Positions 27,839 through 36,703 are shown, counted from the stretch's first letter. The stretch: 64,000 nt of DNA from Nocardia testacea NBRC 100365 (GCF_000308775.1 NZ_BAGJ01000006.1:1-64000), one strand, 5' to 3'. The notes: generated by a model not told the origin, from the letters alone. Numbers and translations: made by a program.

Positions 27839-29041
27839 ATGACTTACGACGTCGCGCGGGTCCGGGGACTGATCCCCTCCCTGGCCGACGGCTGGATCAA
27901 CCTGGCTCCGCAGGCGGGCATGCTTGTTCCGGATTCTGTCTCGCGCGCGGTGTCCATCGGTTTCCGCTCGTCGTCGTTCTCCCACCTCGGCCGCCACGGC
28001 GCCGCCAAACGCAGCGCCGATATGCTGCACGACGCCCGGGTGGCGGTCGCGGATCTGGTCGGCGCGGACCCCAGCGGGGTCGTACTGGGGCCGGACCGGG
28101 CCGTCCTGCTGGCCTGGCTCGCCGAATCGCTGAGTTCCCGCCTGGGCCTGGGTACGGGGATCGTGCTGTCCCGGCTGGACGACGAGGCCAACGTGGCGCC
28201 GTGGCTGCGGATCGCCAACCGCTACGGCGCCCATGTGCGCTGGGCCGAAGTGGAGATCGAGACCTGTGAGATGCCGGCCTGGCAGTTCGAGGAGCTCATC
28301 GGGCCCACCGCCCGGCTGGTCGCGCTCACCGCAGCCTCGCCGATCGTGGGGTCGGCGCCCTCGGTGCGGGTCGCGGCCGAACGAGTACACGAGGTCGGCG
28401 GCCTGCTGGTCGCCGACGCGGTCGGCGCCGCACCGTACGCGCTGCTCGATATCGAGGAACTGAACGCCGATGTGGTGGCGTTGAGCGCGCCGAGCTGGGG
28501 TGGCCCCCAGGTCGGCGCGCTCGTCTTCCGAGACCCGGCGTTCCTGGACCGGATCCCGTCCATGGCGTTGAACCCGTACGCCAAAGGTCCCGAACGGCTC
28601 GAGGTCGGCGGGCACCAGTACGCGCTGCTGGCCGGCCTCACCACCTCGATCGACTATCTGGCCGGGCTCGACGAACGGGCCCGCGGCACCCGCCGGGAAC
28701 GGCTGGAACTGTCGATCACCTCGCTGCAGGACTATCACGATCAGCTGTTCGATCATCTGATGAGCACTCTGGACAAGATCGGTGGGCTCACCGTGATCGG
28801 CCGCGCCTCCACCCGGATCCCGACGGTCAGTTTCACCATCGACGGTATGCAGGCGGAGAAGATCGCCGCCGAACTGGCCGACAAGCGCATCAATGTGCTG
28901 GCGGGCTCGCACGGCGGCAGCCGGTTACTGGACGCATTGGGTGTGAACGACGAGGGCGGCGCGGTGACCATCGGTCTCGCGCCGTACACGACTCGCCGGG
29001 AGATCGATCAGTTCGGCCGGGCCCTGGCCGCGCTCGGCTGA
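27839..29041 (+). CDS. Cysteine-desulfurase-like PLP enzyme (Rv3778c-like)
   Basis: A fold-type I PLP enzyme of 400 residues in the class V aminotransferase/NifS family. The start MTYDVARVRGLIPSLADGWI matches the mycobacterial family. VVLGPDRAVLLAWLAES, SRLDDEANVAPWLRIANRYGA and VADAVGAAPYALLDIEELNADV supply the cofactor aspartate. The usual Lys-containing segment is replaced by LSAPSWGGPQVGALVF, so the Schiff-base lysine is not where NifS proteins have it. A catalytic desulfurase Cys loop is not obvious either. It may be a divergent or non-desulfurase member. It is divergent from bpa. The 45 upstream codons are not supported. Confidence 0.85.
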   Translation: MTYDVARVRGLIPSLADGWINLAPQAGMLVPDSVSRAVSIGFRSSSFSHLGRHGAAKRSADMLHDARVAVADLVGADPSGVVLGPDRAVLLAWLAESLSSRLGLGTGIVLSRLDDEANVAPWLRIANRYGAHVRWAEVEIETCEMPAWQFEELIGPTARLVALTAASPIVGSAPSVRVAAERVHEVGGLLVADAVGAAPYALLDIEELNADVVALSAPSWGGPQVGALVFRDPAFLDRIPSMALNPYAKGPERLEVGGHQYALLAGLTTSIDYLAGLDERARGTRRERLELSITSLQDYHDQLFDHLMSTLDKIGGLTVIGRASTRIPTVSFTIDGMQAEKIAAELADKRINVLAGSHGGSRLLDALGVNDEGGAVTIGLAPYTTRREIDQFGRALAALG

Positions 29042-29099
29042 CCGGCCCGGCTCTGCCCGGGCCGCGCACGAGCGAGGCCCGGGCGGGCCCGGCTTCCGC

Positions 29100-30122
29100 C
29101 TACCGGCTCGACTCGTCCGCGCCGGCATCCCCGATCCGCAGGATCACCTTGCCGAACGTGTCGTGTTCGTCGAGCAGTTCGTGTGCCCGGGCCGCCTCGG
29201 TCACCGGGACCTCGGCATGGATCACCGGGACGACCGCGCCCGTCTCCAGCAGCGGCCAGACGTGGGCACGCACCTCGGCGATGATGTCGGCCTTGCTGCC
29301 GCGGCCGGTGGCCGGGCGGTCGCGCAGTTTGATCGCACGCACCGTCCCGCGCTTGGCCATGAGCTCACCCAGGTTCAGTTCGGCGTTCACCCCGCCCTGC
29401 ATGCCGATCACCAGTATCTGGCCGTCCAGGGCCAGCGCCGCCACATTGCGTCCGAGGTAGGCGGCGCCCATATTGTCGAGGATGATGTCCGCGCCCGGCC
29501 CGCCCAGGCCCTCTTCGGCCCGGATCAGATCGACGAAATCGTGTTCCCGGTAGTTGATGAGCACGCTCGCGCCGAGTTCGGCGCAGCGTGCCAGTTTCGT
29601 CGCCGACCCGGCCGTCACCGCGACCCGGGCGCCCAGCTGCGCCGCCACCTGGATGGCGTGGGTGCCGATACCGCTGCCACCGCCGTGGATCAGCAACAGC
29701 TGGCCGGAGTGCAGACCGGCGGTCAGCACCAGATTCGACCAGACCGTCGCCGCGACCTCGGGTAGTCCGGCGGCCGCCGCCAGATCCACGCCGTCCGGTA
29801 CCGGGAGCACCTGTCCGGCCGGGACCACCACTTTTTCGGCGTATCCGCCGCCGGACAGCAACGCGCACACCCGGTCGCCGACCGACCATTCCCGGACACC
29901 CTCGCCGACCGCCGCGATCACTCCCGAGCATTCGAGCCCGGGCACGGCGGTGGTACCCGGCGGGGGCGCGTACAGTCCCCGCCGCTGCAGCAGGTCGGCC
30001 CGGTTCACCCCGGCCGCCACCACCTCGATCAGCACTTCACCGTGACCCGGCACCGGATCGGGCGTCTCGGACCACTCCATGACCTCGGGACCACCGAAGC
30101 CGTTCAAATTGATCGCGCGCAC
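29100..30122 (-). CDS. NAD(P)H:quinone oxidoreductase, MDR/PIG3-like
   Basis: A zinc-free medium-chain reductase of 340 residues. It begins RAINLNGFGGPEVMEW, has NRADLLQRRGLYAPPPG (the family's substrate-side signature), LECSGVIAAVG, and the NADPH fold LLIHGGGSGIGTHAIQVAAQLGARV. Catalytic zinc ligands are absent, as usual for quinone oxidoreductases. I set the GTG at 30122 as start since alignable sequence begins there; the frame stays open to 30233. It is convergent with the PLP enzyme, as in Rv3777/Rv3778c. Confidence 0.88.
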   Translation of the reverse strand: MRAINLNGFGGPEVMEWSETPDPVPGHGEVLIEVVAAGVNRADLLQRRGLYAPPPGTTAVPGLECSGVIAAVGEGVREWSVGDRVCALLSGGGYAEKVVVPAGQVLPVPDGVDLAAAAGLPEVAATVWSNLVLTAGLHSGQLLLIHGGGSGIGTHAIQVAAQLGARVAVTAGSATKLARCAELGASVLINYREHDFVDLIRAEEGLGGPGADIILDNMGAAYLGRNVAALALDGQILVIGMQGGVNAELNLGELMAKRGTVRAIKLRDRPATGRGSKADIIAEVRAHVWPLLETGAVVPVIHAEVPVTEAARAHELLDEHDTFGKVILRIGDAGADESSR

Positions 30123-30302
30123 CGGCCCATAGTGCACCAGGAAACCTTCGTAACGTGGTGGAAGACTTTCCTGCGCGTCGCCGGCGGTCGGTGCGGCCGG
30201 CCGGGTCGGTGCGGCCGGCCGAGTCCTTCCCATCCGGTGTAATGCCTGCTCAGATATCTAGGATCACTTTCGAATTGTCTTGCGGCTCCGAGGGAAGTGC
30301 AT

Positions 30303-30671
30303 ATGGCTGACGTGATTCCGGGGAAGAAGCAGAGGTCTTTCGCCGGTGCGGTTGTCTTCGGTCTCGCGGTAGCGGGAGTTTCGGCGCTCGGGGTCGGCCC
30401 GGCGCAGGCGGCGCCACCGGGATTCGTGCACTGTGTGGCCGTGCCCGCCGGTAGCCGCGTGGAGGTGGAATGCACGAACACCGATGTGGGCGCGGCCACC
30501 GCCGGGATGGCGGGTTTGTGCACCAACCTGCGTGTTCTCTACCGCCAGGCCGAACGAATGCGCGGCGAATCGACCATCGCGTGGACCGAGGACTGTGGTC
30601 CGGGCGCACATCCGATCCTGTGGAACGCGTGGGGCGAAACCGACTATCAGCGGTCGCTCGACAACGACTGA
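30303..30671 (+). CDS. Small secreted protein
   Basis: A 122-residue protein with a basic N-region (PGKKQRS), a hydrophobic core VVFGLAVAGVSALG and an Ala-x-Ala site at AQAA, so the mature part is about 85 residues. That part holds four cysteines in FVHCVAVP, VECTNTD, GLCTNL and EDCGPG, suggesting two disulfide bonds, and several Trp residues near the end. GAGGGA precedes the ATG at 30303 by seven bases. Family unknown; a small exported actinobacterial protein. Confidence 0.75.
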   Translation: MADVIPGKKQRSFAGAVVFGLAVAGVSALGVGPAQAAPPGFVHCVAVPAGSRVEVECTNTDVGAATAGMAGLCTNLRVLYRQAERMRGESTIAWTEDCGPGAHPILWNAWGETDYQRSLDND

Positions 30672-30740
30672 CGCGCCGTCCGCGCGCGGAAACGGCCGAG
30701 GGCGTGCCCGGCGCGCCTGTCCGGGCTAGCGTGAGCGTTC

Positions 30741-31916
30741 GTGAGCAGCTTCATCGACTTCCAGAACGAGATCTATCTCCAGGGAATGGGCGGGGTGGTC
30801 CCCGAACTGCCGATGACCGCGGACGGCTTCGCGGACCGGGCCCGGGAGTTGCTCGACGCGCGCGCCTACGCCTACGTGGCCGGTAGTGCCTCCACCGGAC
30901 GCACGGCCGTGGCCAACACCTCCGCGTTCGATCGGTACCGGATCGTGCCGCGCATGCTGTGCGGAACCAGCGGGCCGGGCGCGCGCGATACCGCGGTCGA
31001 GGTGCTCGGCACCAAACTGGCCGCGCCGGTGCTGACCTCCCCGGTCGGGGTGCTGGAACTGCTGCACGAGAAGGGTGAGGTGGTGGTCGCGCAGGCCGCG
31101 AAGGAGCTGGGGGTCGGCACCGTGCTGTCCACCGCGTCCTCCGCGACCATCGAGGAGGTGGGCCGGGTCGCCGGTGACTGGTGGTATCAGCTGTACTGGC
31201 CCGCCGACGACGAGCTGGCCCGCTCCTTCGTGGAGCGCGCGCAGCGGGCCGGGGCGAAGGCGATCGTGGTCACCGTGGACACCCCTTCGCTGGGCTGGCG
31301 GCCCCGCGATCTCGAACTGGGGCATCTGCCCTTCCTGCTGGGCAAAGGTATCGCCAACTATCTGTCCGACCCGGTTTTCCGGGCGAAGCTGTCCGCGCCG
31401 CCGGAGGAGAGCGAGGACGCGATGCGGATGGCGATCCTCACCTGGGTCGGCCTGTTCGGTAACCACTCGCTACGTCCCGCCGACCTGGCCGAGCTGCGGG
31501 AATGGACCGATCTGCCGATCGCGGTCAAGGGCGTGCTCCATCCCGACGATGCCCGGCTGCTGGTCGACGCCGGCGCGGACGGGGTGTGGGTGAGCAACCA
31601 CGGCGGCCGGCAGATCGACAATTCGATCGCCGCGCTGGACGCGCTCGGCGCGGTGGTCGGCGCGGTCGGTGACCGGGCCGATGTGCTGTTCGACTCCGGT
31701 GTCCGATCCGGCTCGGATGTGCTGGTCGCGCTCGCTCTCGGCGCCAAAGCGGTGGGCTACGGCCGGCCTTGGGCCTACGCCCTCGGTATCGCCGGCAGCG
31801 CGGGGGTGCGCCACGCCCTGCGCCTGCTGCTCGCCGATTTCGACTCCGCCATGGGACTTTCCGGCTGCGCCGATCTCTCCGGCGTCACCCGTGACCTGCT
31901 CGCCGTCCCCCGGTGA
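30741..31916 (+). CDS. FMN-dependent alpha-hydroxy-acid oxidase, lactate 2-monooxygenase-like
   Basis: A TIM-barrel flavoenzyme of 391 residues. The N-terminal block FQNEIYLQGMGG and AYAYVAGSASTGRT occur in lactate 2-monooxygenases, which convert L-lactate to acetate and CO2 with oxygen. The FMN and active-site segments are ELGVGTVLSTASS, YQLYWPADDE, VTVDTPSLGWRPRDLELG, PIAVKGVLHPDDA and the catalytic VSNHGGRQID, with FDSGVRSGSDVLVALALGA for phosphate. Starts at GTG 30741. Alternatives are a lactate dehydrogenase or an oxidase on another 2-hydroxy acid. Confidence 0.85.
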   Translation: MSSFIDFQNEIYLQGMGGVVPELPMTADGFADRARELLDARAYAYVAGSASTGRTAVANTSAFDRYRIVPRMLCGTSGPGARDTAVEVLGTKLAAPVLTSPVGVLELLHEKGEVVVAQAAKELGVGTVLSTASSATIEEVGRVAGDWWYQLYWPADDELARSFVERAQRAGAKAIVVTVDTPSLGWRPRDLELGHLPFLLGKGIANYLSDPVFRAKLSAPPEESEDAMRMAILTWVGLFGNHSLRPADLAELREWTDLPIAVKGVLHPDDARLLVDAGADGVWVSNHGGRQIDNSIAALDALGAVVGAVGDRADVLFDSGVRSGSDVLVALALGAKAVGYGRPWAYALGIAGSAGVRHALRLLLADFDSAMGLSGCADLSGVTRDLLAVPR

Positions 31917-31992
31917 GCGCGCGGCCGGCCACCCGGGCACCGGTGGTCGGCTTTGGGTCGCTCCCGGTCACATCGGTTACTATCGAGGCCCT

Positions 31993-32080
31993 GGAGACGT
32001 GGCAGAGCGGCCGAATGCACTCGCCTTGAAAGCGAGAGTCGTGAGAGCGACCGGGGGTTCAAATCCCTCCGTCTCCGCCA
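31993..32080 (+). tRNA. tRNA-Ser(TGA)
   Basis: A class II tRNA with acceptor GGAGACG/CGTCTCC, D-loop GCAGAGCGGCCGAATG, anticodon arm CTCGC-CTTGAAA-GCGAG (anticodon TGA), long variable arm, TPsiC arm GGGGGTTCAAATCCCTC, discriminator G and encoded CCA. An ESX-substrate island begins about 180 bases downstream. Confidence 0.95.
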
Positions 32081-32257
32081 GAACGGCAGATCGATCTGCC
32101 ACCGGTATCCGGCTCCGGCCCGCCGGCGCGACGGGCTTGCTCGGCCGAGGAAGTCCGGCCGGGCCGTCGACCGAGCGGTTGTCGCCTCACCCGCCTTGTG
32201 TAATGGTTTTCCGATTGCACAGTGCGGTGTGGGAGCACCGCGGGAGGGAGGGGCCGC

Positions 32258-32584
32258 ATGCCGGAAGAACTCGAGGTCGATCCGGACCAAGTAGAGAAAT
32301 TCTCGGCGAGCTTGAAGAAGCTGGCGGACGAGAACGCAAGTGCCACCGCCTACATAGACAAGTGGTTGGTGGTCGACAACAGCGTGTGGGGTGACGGTGG
32401 GCTGATCCGTCTCGGGCTCGGTGCGATCAGTGAGGCGTACGACAAGCTCAAACCGAACTACGAGACGCTGGGGAGACTGTCGGCTGCCGCGGCGACCGAA
32501 CTGACGGCGGTGGCCCAGATGTACCGGACCACGGACAGGGCCAACGCCGCGGCATTGGATCGTACCTACGAGGGTGGCAAGTGA
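32258..32584 (+). CDS. Type VII secretion target, EspC-like small protein
   Basis: A 108-residue helical protein starting MPEELEVDPDQVEKFSASLKK, the pattern of ESX-associated EspC-type secretion targets, followed by a Gly-containing turn (VWGDGGLIRL) and a second helix ending RTTDRANAAALDRTYEGG. GGAGGGAGG lies just upstream of the ATG. Its TGA overlaps the start of the next gene (TGATG), so the two are translated together and probably dimerise for export, as EspC-type/WXG100-type partners do. Base composition is less GC-biased than that of the envelope genes. No ESX machinery genes are in the window. Confidence 0.8.
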   Translation: MPEELEVDPDQVEKFSASLKKLADENASATAYIDKWLVVDNSVWGDGGLIRLGLGAISEAYDKLKPNYETLGRLSAAAATELTAVAQMYRTTDRANAAALDRTYEGGK

Positions 32585-33309
32585 TGGCCGGCGCACCTGT
32601 CGAGAAATTGGCCGAGCCCGCACTCGAAGATCCGATGAACGACAAGTTCGAGCTCATCGTGACCTCCAACGAGATCTCACCCACCTATTGGGCATGCACG
32701 TGGCTCAAAAATGTTGTGGGTGTCGACCCGGTGGAGTGGTTGGCACAGAAGATCTCCGGTGATTGGGAGGCTCTGCAGAAGGCGGGCCGGGCGGTCGAGA
32801 ATCTCGCGGCCTACAACGCGAGTTTCGCCGCCGAGATCGAGAACGCGACCAAGGCCGTCGACCCGGCCTGGGACGGCAATGCGGCAGCGAACGCGCAAGC
32901 GTACTTCGCCGAATTGGCTACGGCGGTCGCTGCGCAAGTCGAATCCTTGAAGACCATCGCAGATGAGATCGAGAACTTCGCGAACGCGGCATATTACGGT
33001 GCGAAGACGATCGGCGACGGTGTGCAGACCCTGTTGGATATCGGCGCCATTGCCCTGATCCAATTCGCTGCGCTGAAAATGGCCGCGGTCTCGGGCGTGG
33101 GCCTTGTCGCCACCGCGGCGCTTGCCGCGGCCGCGACCTTGACCACCCTGCGGGCAATTGCCGCATTCAATATGCTGGTCTCCGAGCTGACCTCGGTCTA
33201 TATCGGCTTGGAAGGGATAGCTGGGCTCGTCTATGCGGGCATAGGCGCGATCCAGTCCGCCGATCTGCCCACGCTGCCGCAGAATTCCTACGATCACCCG
33301 GGGGCGTGA
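32584..33309 (+). CDS. WXG100-type secretion substrate with a hydrophobic C-terminal half
   Basis: About 241 residues. A helix-turn-helix region covering about 55-140 contains PAWDGNAA, a W-x-G turn, and the long helix AYFAELATAVAAQVESLKTIADEIE. The C-terminal 100 residues are hydrophobic (ALIQFAALKMAAVSGVGLVATAALAAAATL and on) and could insert in membranes. I see no recognisable toxin catalytic domain. The ATG overlaps the preceding stop; a GTG one codon earlier is an alternative. Likely exported through an ESX system with the EspC-like partner. Confidence 0.78.
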   Translation: MAGAPVEKLAEPALEDPMNDKFELIVTSNEISPTYWACTWLKNVVGVDPVEWLAQKISGDWEALQKAGRAVENLAAYNASFAAEIENATKAVDPAWDGNAAANAQAYFAELATAVAAQVESLKTIADEIENFANAAYYGAKTIGDGVQTLLDIGAIALIQFAALKMAAVSGVGLVATAALAAAATLTTLRAIAAFNMLVSELTSVYIGLEGIAGLVYAGIGAIQSADLPTLPQNSYDHPGA

Positions 33310-33310
33310 C

Positions 33311-33808
33311 GTGAGTTCATCCGAGCCGATACACGACCTGGCGCGGGGAGATATCGCGGTGTCGCGTCAGCTGTCCCAGGCGCTCCAGGTCATCATGGAC
33401 GGTACGACGGACCCGCGGCTGAAGAGTGAGATCCGCGCCATTCTCGATGGCCGGGCCAGCGCCCGGGAACTCATGCACAGCGACGCCTTCAATGTGGTTC
33501 TCGATCAGACCATACCCGCGGCCATGCAGGAGTTCGCCGAGATGCCGGAAGAGGAGCGGCAGCGGCTCGCGGAACAGGGGCAAGAGGAACTCGACCGCCT
33601 CCGCGATCAGCCGTCGGCATGGTCTGAGCCGCCGCCGGCGGAGCCGGTGGCCTCGTCACCGCCGGTAGCGCCGCAAGCGCCCGCGCCTCCGGTTCGGCCG
33701 CAGCCGGGAGGGCCCAAGTCCCACCGTGACCAGGTCGTCACCCCCGACGAACCCGATGAGGACGACCTCTACTTCCGTGATCGCTGGAAGAACGGCTGGA
33801 TGCAGTGA
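33311..33808 (+). CDS. Cytoplasmic partner protein of the ESX-substrate island, unknown
   Basis: A 165-residue protein. A helical N-terminal half has DIAVSRQLSQALQVIMDG and ARELMHSDAFNVVLDQ. A Glu-rich helix MPEEERQRLAEQGQEELDRL, a Pro/Ala linker and an acidic/aromatic tail DEDDLYFRDRWKNGWMQ follow. No family recognised. The gene starts a few bases after the WXG100 gene and overlaps the next gene in GTGA, so the island is one operon. It could be a chaperone or accessory factor of the substrate pair; this is inference from position only. Confidence 0.65.
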   Translation: MSSSEPIHDLARGDIAVSRQLSQALQVIMDGTTDPRLKSEIRAILDGRASARELMHSDAFNVVLDQTIPAAMQEFAEMPEEERQRLAEQGQEELDRLRDQPSAWSEPPPAEPVASSPPVAPQAPAPPVRPQPGGPKSHRDQVVTPDEPDEDDLYFRDRWKNGWMQ

Positions 33809-34401
33809 CCGGGCGGGAGCGAGTGCTCTTCGATACGGAGGTGTCCCCGGACCGTCTTCCGATTCTGTCGACCGCGCCGCTCGAACTGGAAGTCGCCGAG
33901 TCTCTGCCCGATGTCTGTAGTGAACACGGTCTTCCATCCGTCGAGAGCCGTCCCTTCGTGGTGAATTCCATGGGGCAGCCGGGGTCGGAGATACCGACTA
34001 TGCGGGGTTTTCTCAGTTCGATCAGGCTGCCTTGGAAGCCTGGGGAAAACTACGGGGTACAGGCTCGCCTGCGATTCGAATGTCCGGCCTGTGAGTACTG
34101 CCTGTACGAGGTTCGGCGTTTCCGGCGGCGGGCGCTGCTGGCGCTGTCGGCCGTCGTGCTGACGCTCGCGGCACTCGTAGCCGTGGTCCTCTTCGAGGTG
34201 GAGCAACTCTATGTACCGCTGGGATTCGCGGTGGTGCCCGGATGCTTCCCCATCGCGTCGGCTGTGGGCTTGATCGCGTGGATGCGATCGGACTACTTCG
34301 CGGATGTCTGGTTGACCGATTCGACCGAGCAGTTGATCGTGTCGGCGCATCCGGACTTCGTCGCGGCTGTGGAACGGCTTCGAGCGCGGGAACGCGATTG
34401 A
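33805..34401 (+). CDS. Membrane protein of the ESX-substrate island, unknown
   Basis: A 198-residue protein starting at a GTG that overlaps the previous stop. The N-terminal 75 residues are soluble. A Cys-rich motif FECPACEYCLYEVRRF resembles a zinc knuckle. Two membrane helices follow (ALLALSAVVLTLAALVAVVLF and VPLGFAVVPGCFPIASAVGL) and a short cytoplasmic tail. I know no family. Last gene of the four-gene operon. Whether it protects against, localises or exports the upstream products is not evident. Confidence 0.62.
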   Translation: MTGRERVLFDTEVSPDRLPILSTAPLELEVAESLPDVCSEHGLPSVESRPFVVNSMGQPGSEIPTMRGFLSSIRLPWKPGENYGVQARLRFECPACEYCLYEVRRFRRRALLALSAVVLTLAALVAVVLFEVEQLYVPLGFAVVPGCFPIASAVGLIAWMRSDYFADVWLTDSTEQLIVSAHPDFVAAVERLRARERD

Positions 34402-34485
34402 GAACCGCCCACGGATGGTGACGCCGCGACGCGGAACACGGCCCGTATGGGCGCTGCCGGCGCGGCTCTTGCGTACGGTGGACAC

Positions 34486-35100
34486 GTGACGCAATCGAGC
34501 GACGTAACCCCCGGACCGGCGGCGACGCCGGCCGCCGGGCGGTGGCCCGCGGTTCTCACCTGGCGTGCGCACGACGGCTCGCGAATGGAATCGGTCCGCG
34601 TAACGCTCAACGGCAACCGCATCCGTGCCAGCGGCCGGATCATCGGCGCCGGCTGCGGCGAGCACACCGCGTTCAGCGCCTCCTACGACCTGGTCACCGA
34701 TGAGAACGGGGCGACCAGGCGGTTGTCGATGAGCAGCACCACCGCCGCCGGGGAACGGCACGCGTCCCTGGCCCGTGACGAGGAGAACTACTGGCTCGTC
34801 GACGCCACCGGCGCGCATATCCGGTCCATGTTCGGCGGTGCCCTGGACGCGGACGTGGTGCTCAGCCCGTTCTTCAACACCCTGCCCATCCGCCGGTTCG
34901 GCCTGCAGCACGCCATGGAGGATGTGCAGGTCCCGGTGGTCTATGTCCGGTTGCCGGAGCTGACAGTGCAGGAGGCCGATCTCGTCTACAGCAGCGCCGG
35001 GGACGGGATCAGCGTTCTCTCGCCGGTGTCCAGCGCGACTCTCACCGTCGACCCGGACGGTTTCGTGCTCGACTACCCGGGACTGGCCGAGCGGGTCTGA
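34486..35100 (+). CDS. Putative glycolipid-binding domain protein
   Basis: About 204 residues, rich in beta strands: WPAVLTWRAHDGSRMESVRV, NRIRASGRIIG, SFxxSYDL-like FSASYDLVTDENGATRRLS, YWLVDATGAHI, DVVLSPFFNTLPIRRFGL, and a late block PVVYVRLPELTVQEADLVYS. These match a family annotated as putative glycolipid-binding, for which biochemical support is thin. No signal peptide. I chose the GTG at 34486 because conserved sequence begins soon after. It converges on tyrA with stops about 30 bases apart. Confidence 0.75.
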   Translation: MTQSSDVTPGPAATPAAGRWPAVLTWRAHDGSRMESVRVTLNGNRIRASGRIIGAGCGEHTAFSASYDLVTDENGATRRLSMSSTTAAGERHASLARDEENYWLVDATGAHIRSMFGGALDADVVLSPFFNTLPIRRFGLQHAMEDVQVPVVYVRLPELTVQEADLVYSSAGDGISVLSPVSSATLTVDPDGFVLDYPGLAERV

Positions 35101-35132
35101 GCCGCCGTCGCGCCCGGCCGCTCCCGCGCGGC

Positions 35133-36104
35133 TCAGGCGTCGGCGGCCGGTTCGATCGCGAGGTGGGTGATGACACCGCCCGCCCGGCCCGCTTCCTGCA
35201 GCTTCTCCAGCCAGCCCGCCGCCCCCGGGGAGATCTCGGTGATCTCCCAGCGTTCGGCCGTTTCGTAACGCTGCCGGGCGGCGTGCCCGGCCGCGGTGAG
35301 ATCGGCGAGGGAGGTCTGGGCGCTCAGGGACTCCCTGGCCTCACCCAGGGCGGTCAGCGTCTCGTCCAGTACCGCCAGCAGGGCCTCGGAGTTGGGTTCG
35401 CAGATCGCCCGCACCAGATCGGGTGCGGTTCCCGCGACCCGGGTGCCGTCGCGGAACGAGCCCGCCGCCAATCCGAGCGCGAGGTCGCCGCCGCGGGCCC
35501 CGGCCACCGCCAGGGCTTCGGCGAGCACATGCGGTAGATGCGAGATCCGGGCCACGGCCCGGTCGTGTTCGGAGGCGGTCACCGGGACGGCCACCGCGCC
35601 GCAGTCCAGAGCCAGTCGCGTGACGCGCAACCAGACGTCGGCGTCGGCGCCCGGGTCCACCCCGACCGCCCACGCCGCGCCGCGGAACAGTTCCGGATCG
35701 GTTGCCTGCCAGCCCGACTCGGCGGTACCCGCCATGGGGTGCCCGCCGACGTAGCGGGCTTGGAGCCCGTATCGGCGCACCGCCGCCGCGACAGGGGCCT
35801 TCACACTCACCACATCGGTCAGCGCGCATCCCGGCGCGTGTTCGGCGATTGCGTCGAGCATCGCGTTCACGGCCGGCATCGGTACCGCCACCACGATGAG
35901 CGCGTCGGCCGCGGCGGCCCGGCGCAGCACCGCCGCGAGGTCGTCGCTCACATCGAAACCCGAGGTCCGTGCCGCCGCCACGCCCGGCGCCGAACGGTTG
36001 TATCCCCAGCAGGTCCGACCGGCCGCGGCCGCCGCACGCAGCAGCGAGCCGCCGATCAAACCCGTTCCGAGAACACAGAGCGCCGTATGGTCGTCAGCAG
36101 TCAC
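35133..36104 (-). CDS. tyrA: Prephenate dehydrogenase TyrA
   Basis: NAD-dependent oxidative decarboxylation of prephenate to 4-hydroxyphenylpyruvate in tyrosine synthesis. It has the nucleotide-binding motif CVLGTGLIGGSLLRAA, TDVVSVKAPV, the substrate block YVGGHPMAGTAESG, and SHLPHVLAEALA with the family's conserved histidines. About 323 residues from the GTG at 36104; the further 20 codons upstream are not conserved. There is no chorismate mutase or ACT domain. It is divergent from the TadA-associated gene, an arrangement like Rv3752c-Rv3754. Confidence 0.9.
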   Translation of the reverse strand: MTADDHTALCVLGTGLIGGSLLRAAAAAGRTCWGYNRSAPGVAAARTSGFDVSDDLAAVLRRAAAADALIVVAVPMPAVNAMLDAIAEHAPGCALTDVVSVKAPVAAAVRRYGLQARYVGGHPMAGTAESGWQATDPELFRGAAWAVGVDPGADADVWLRVTRLALDCGAVAVPVTASEHDRAVARISHLPHVLAEALAVAGARGGDLALGLAAGSFRDGTRVAGTAPDLVRAICEPNSEALLAVLDETLTALGEARESLSAQTSLADLTAAGHAARQRYETAERWEITEISPGAAGWLEKLQEAGRAGGVITHLAIEPAADA

Positions 36105-36162
36105 CGGAACAGATTCGCATACGACTTCATCTAACGGCCTCGGGCCGACTACCGTTGCGCCC

Positions 36163-36702
36163 ATGGCAGCACAGCGCTCGGGGACGAACAGGGCGACGTC
36201 GGACGATTACGACGATGTGGAAGGGTTCGCGGTGGCCGTTGTCCGGGAAGACGGTACCTGGCGGTGCACTCCGTTGACCTCGGCCGCGCTCGGTACCCTG
36301 TCGGCCGCGGAGAACGAGCTGAAAGCGCTGCGTTCCTCCGGCGCGGTCTTCGGACTCCTCGACGTCGACGACGAGTTCTTCATCGTGGTCCGGCCCGCTC
36401 CCAGCGGTACCCGGCTGCTGGTGTCGGACGCGACCGCGGCGATCGACTACGACATCGCGGCCGATGTCCTCGAGGAACTCCATATCGACATCCCCGATAT
36501 CGATCCCGACGAGCTCGACGATGTCGAACCCTGGGAGGAGGGCGACCTCGGCATCCTGGCCGATCTGGGCCTGCCCGAACCGGTGCTCAGTGTGATCCTG
36601 GCCGAGACCGATCTCTATCCCGACGAGCAGCTCGCGATGATCGCCCAGCGGCTGGGCTTCGCGTCGGAGTTCTCCGCGGTGCTCGACAAACTGCCCCGCT
36701 GA
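36163..36702 (+). CDS. tRNA adenosine deaminase-associated protein (Rv3753c-like)
   Basis: A 179-residue acidic protein with DVEGFAVAVVREDGTWRC, FGLLDVDDEFFIVVRP and a very acidic middle (DIPDIDPDELDDVEPWEEGD). A conserved C-terminus follows, with EPVLSVILAETDLYPDEQLAMIAQRLGF. This family is found next to tadA throughout actinobacteria, but its role is unknown. The ATG at 36163 is the conserved start; the long open frame upstream is antisense to tyrA. It is followed by tadA after one base, so the pair is co-transcribed. Confidence 0.82.
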   Translation: MAAQRSGTNRATSDDYDDVEGFAVAVVREDGTWRCTPLTSAALGTLSAAENELKALRSSGAVFGLLDVDDEFFIVVRPAPSGTRLLVSDATAAIDYDIAADVLEELHIDIPDIDPDELDDVEPWEEGDLGILADLGLPEPVLSVILAETDLYPDEQLAMIAQRLGFASEFSAVLDKLPR

Positions 36703-36703
36703 G

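Noticed and set aside
29068..29113. Possible extra family A copy downstream of the PLP enzyme
   Set aside because: GAGCGAGGCCCGGGCGGGCC and a CCGCCTACCGGCTCGAC stretch are suggestive, but the match is too short and decayed to separate from base composition.
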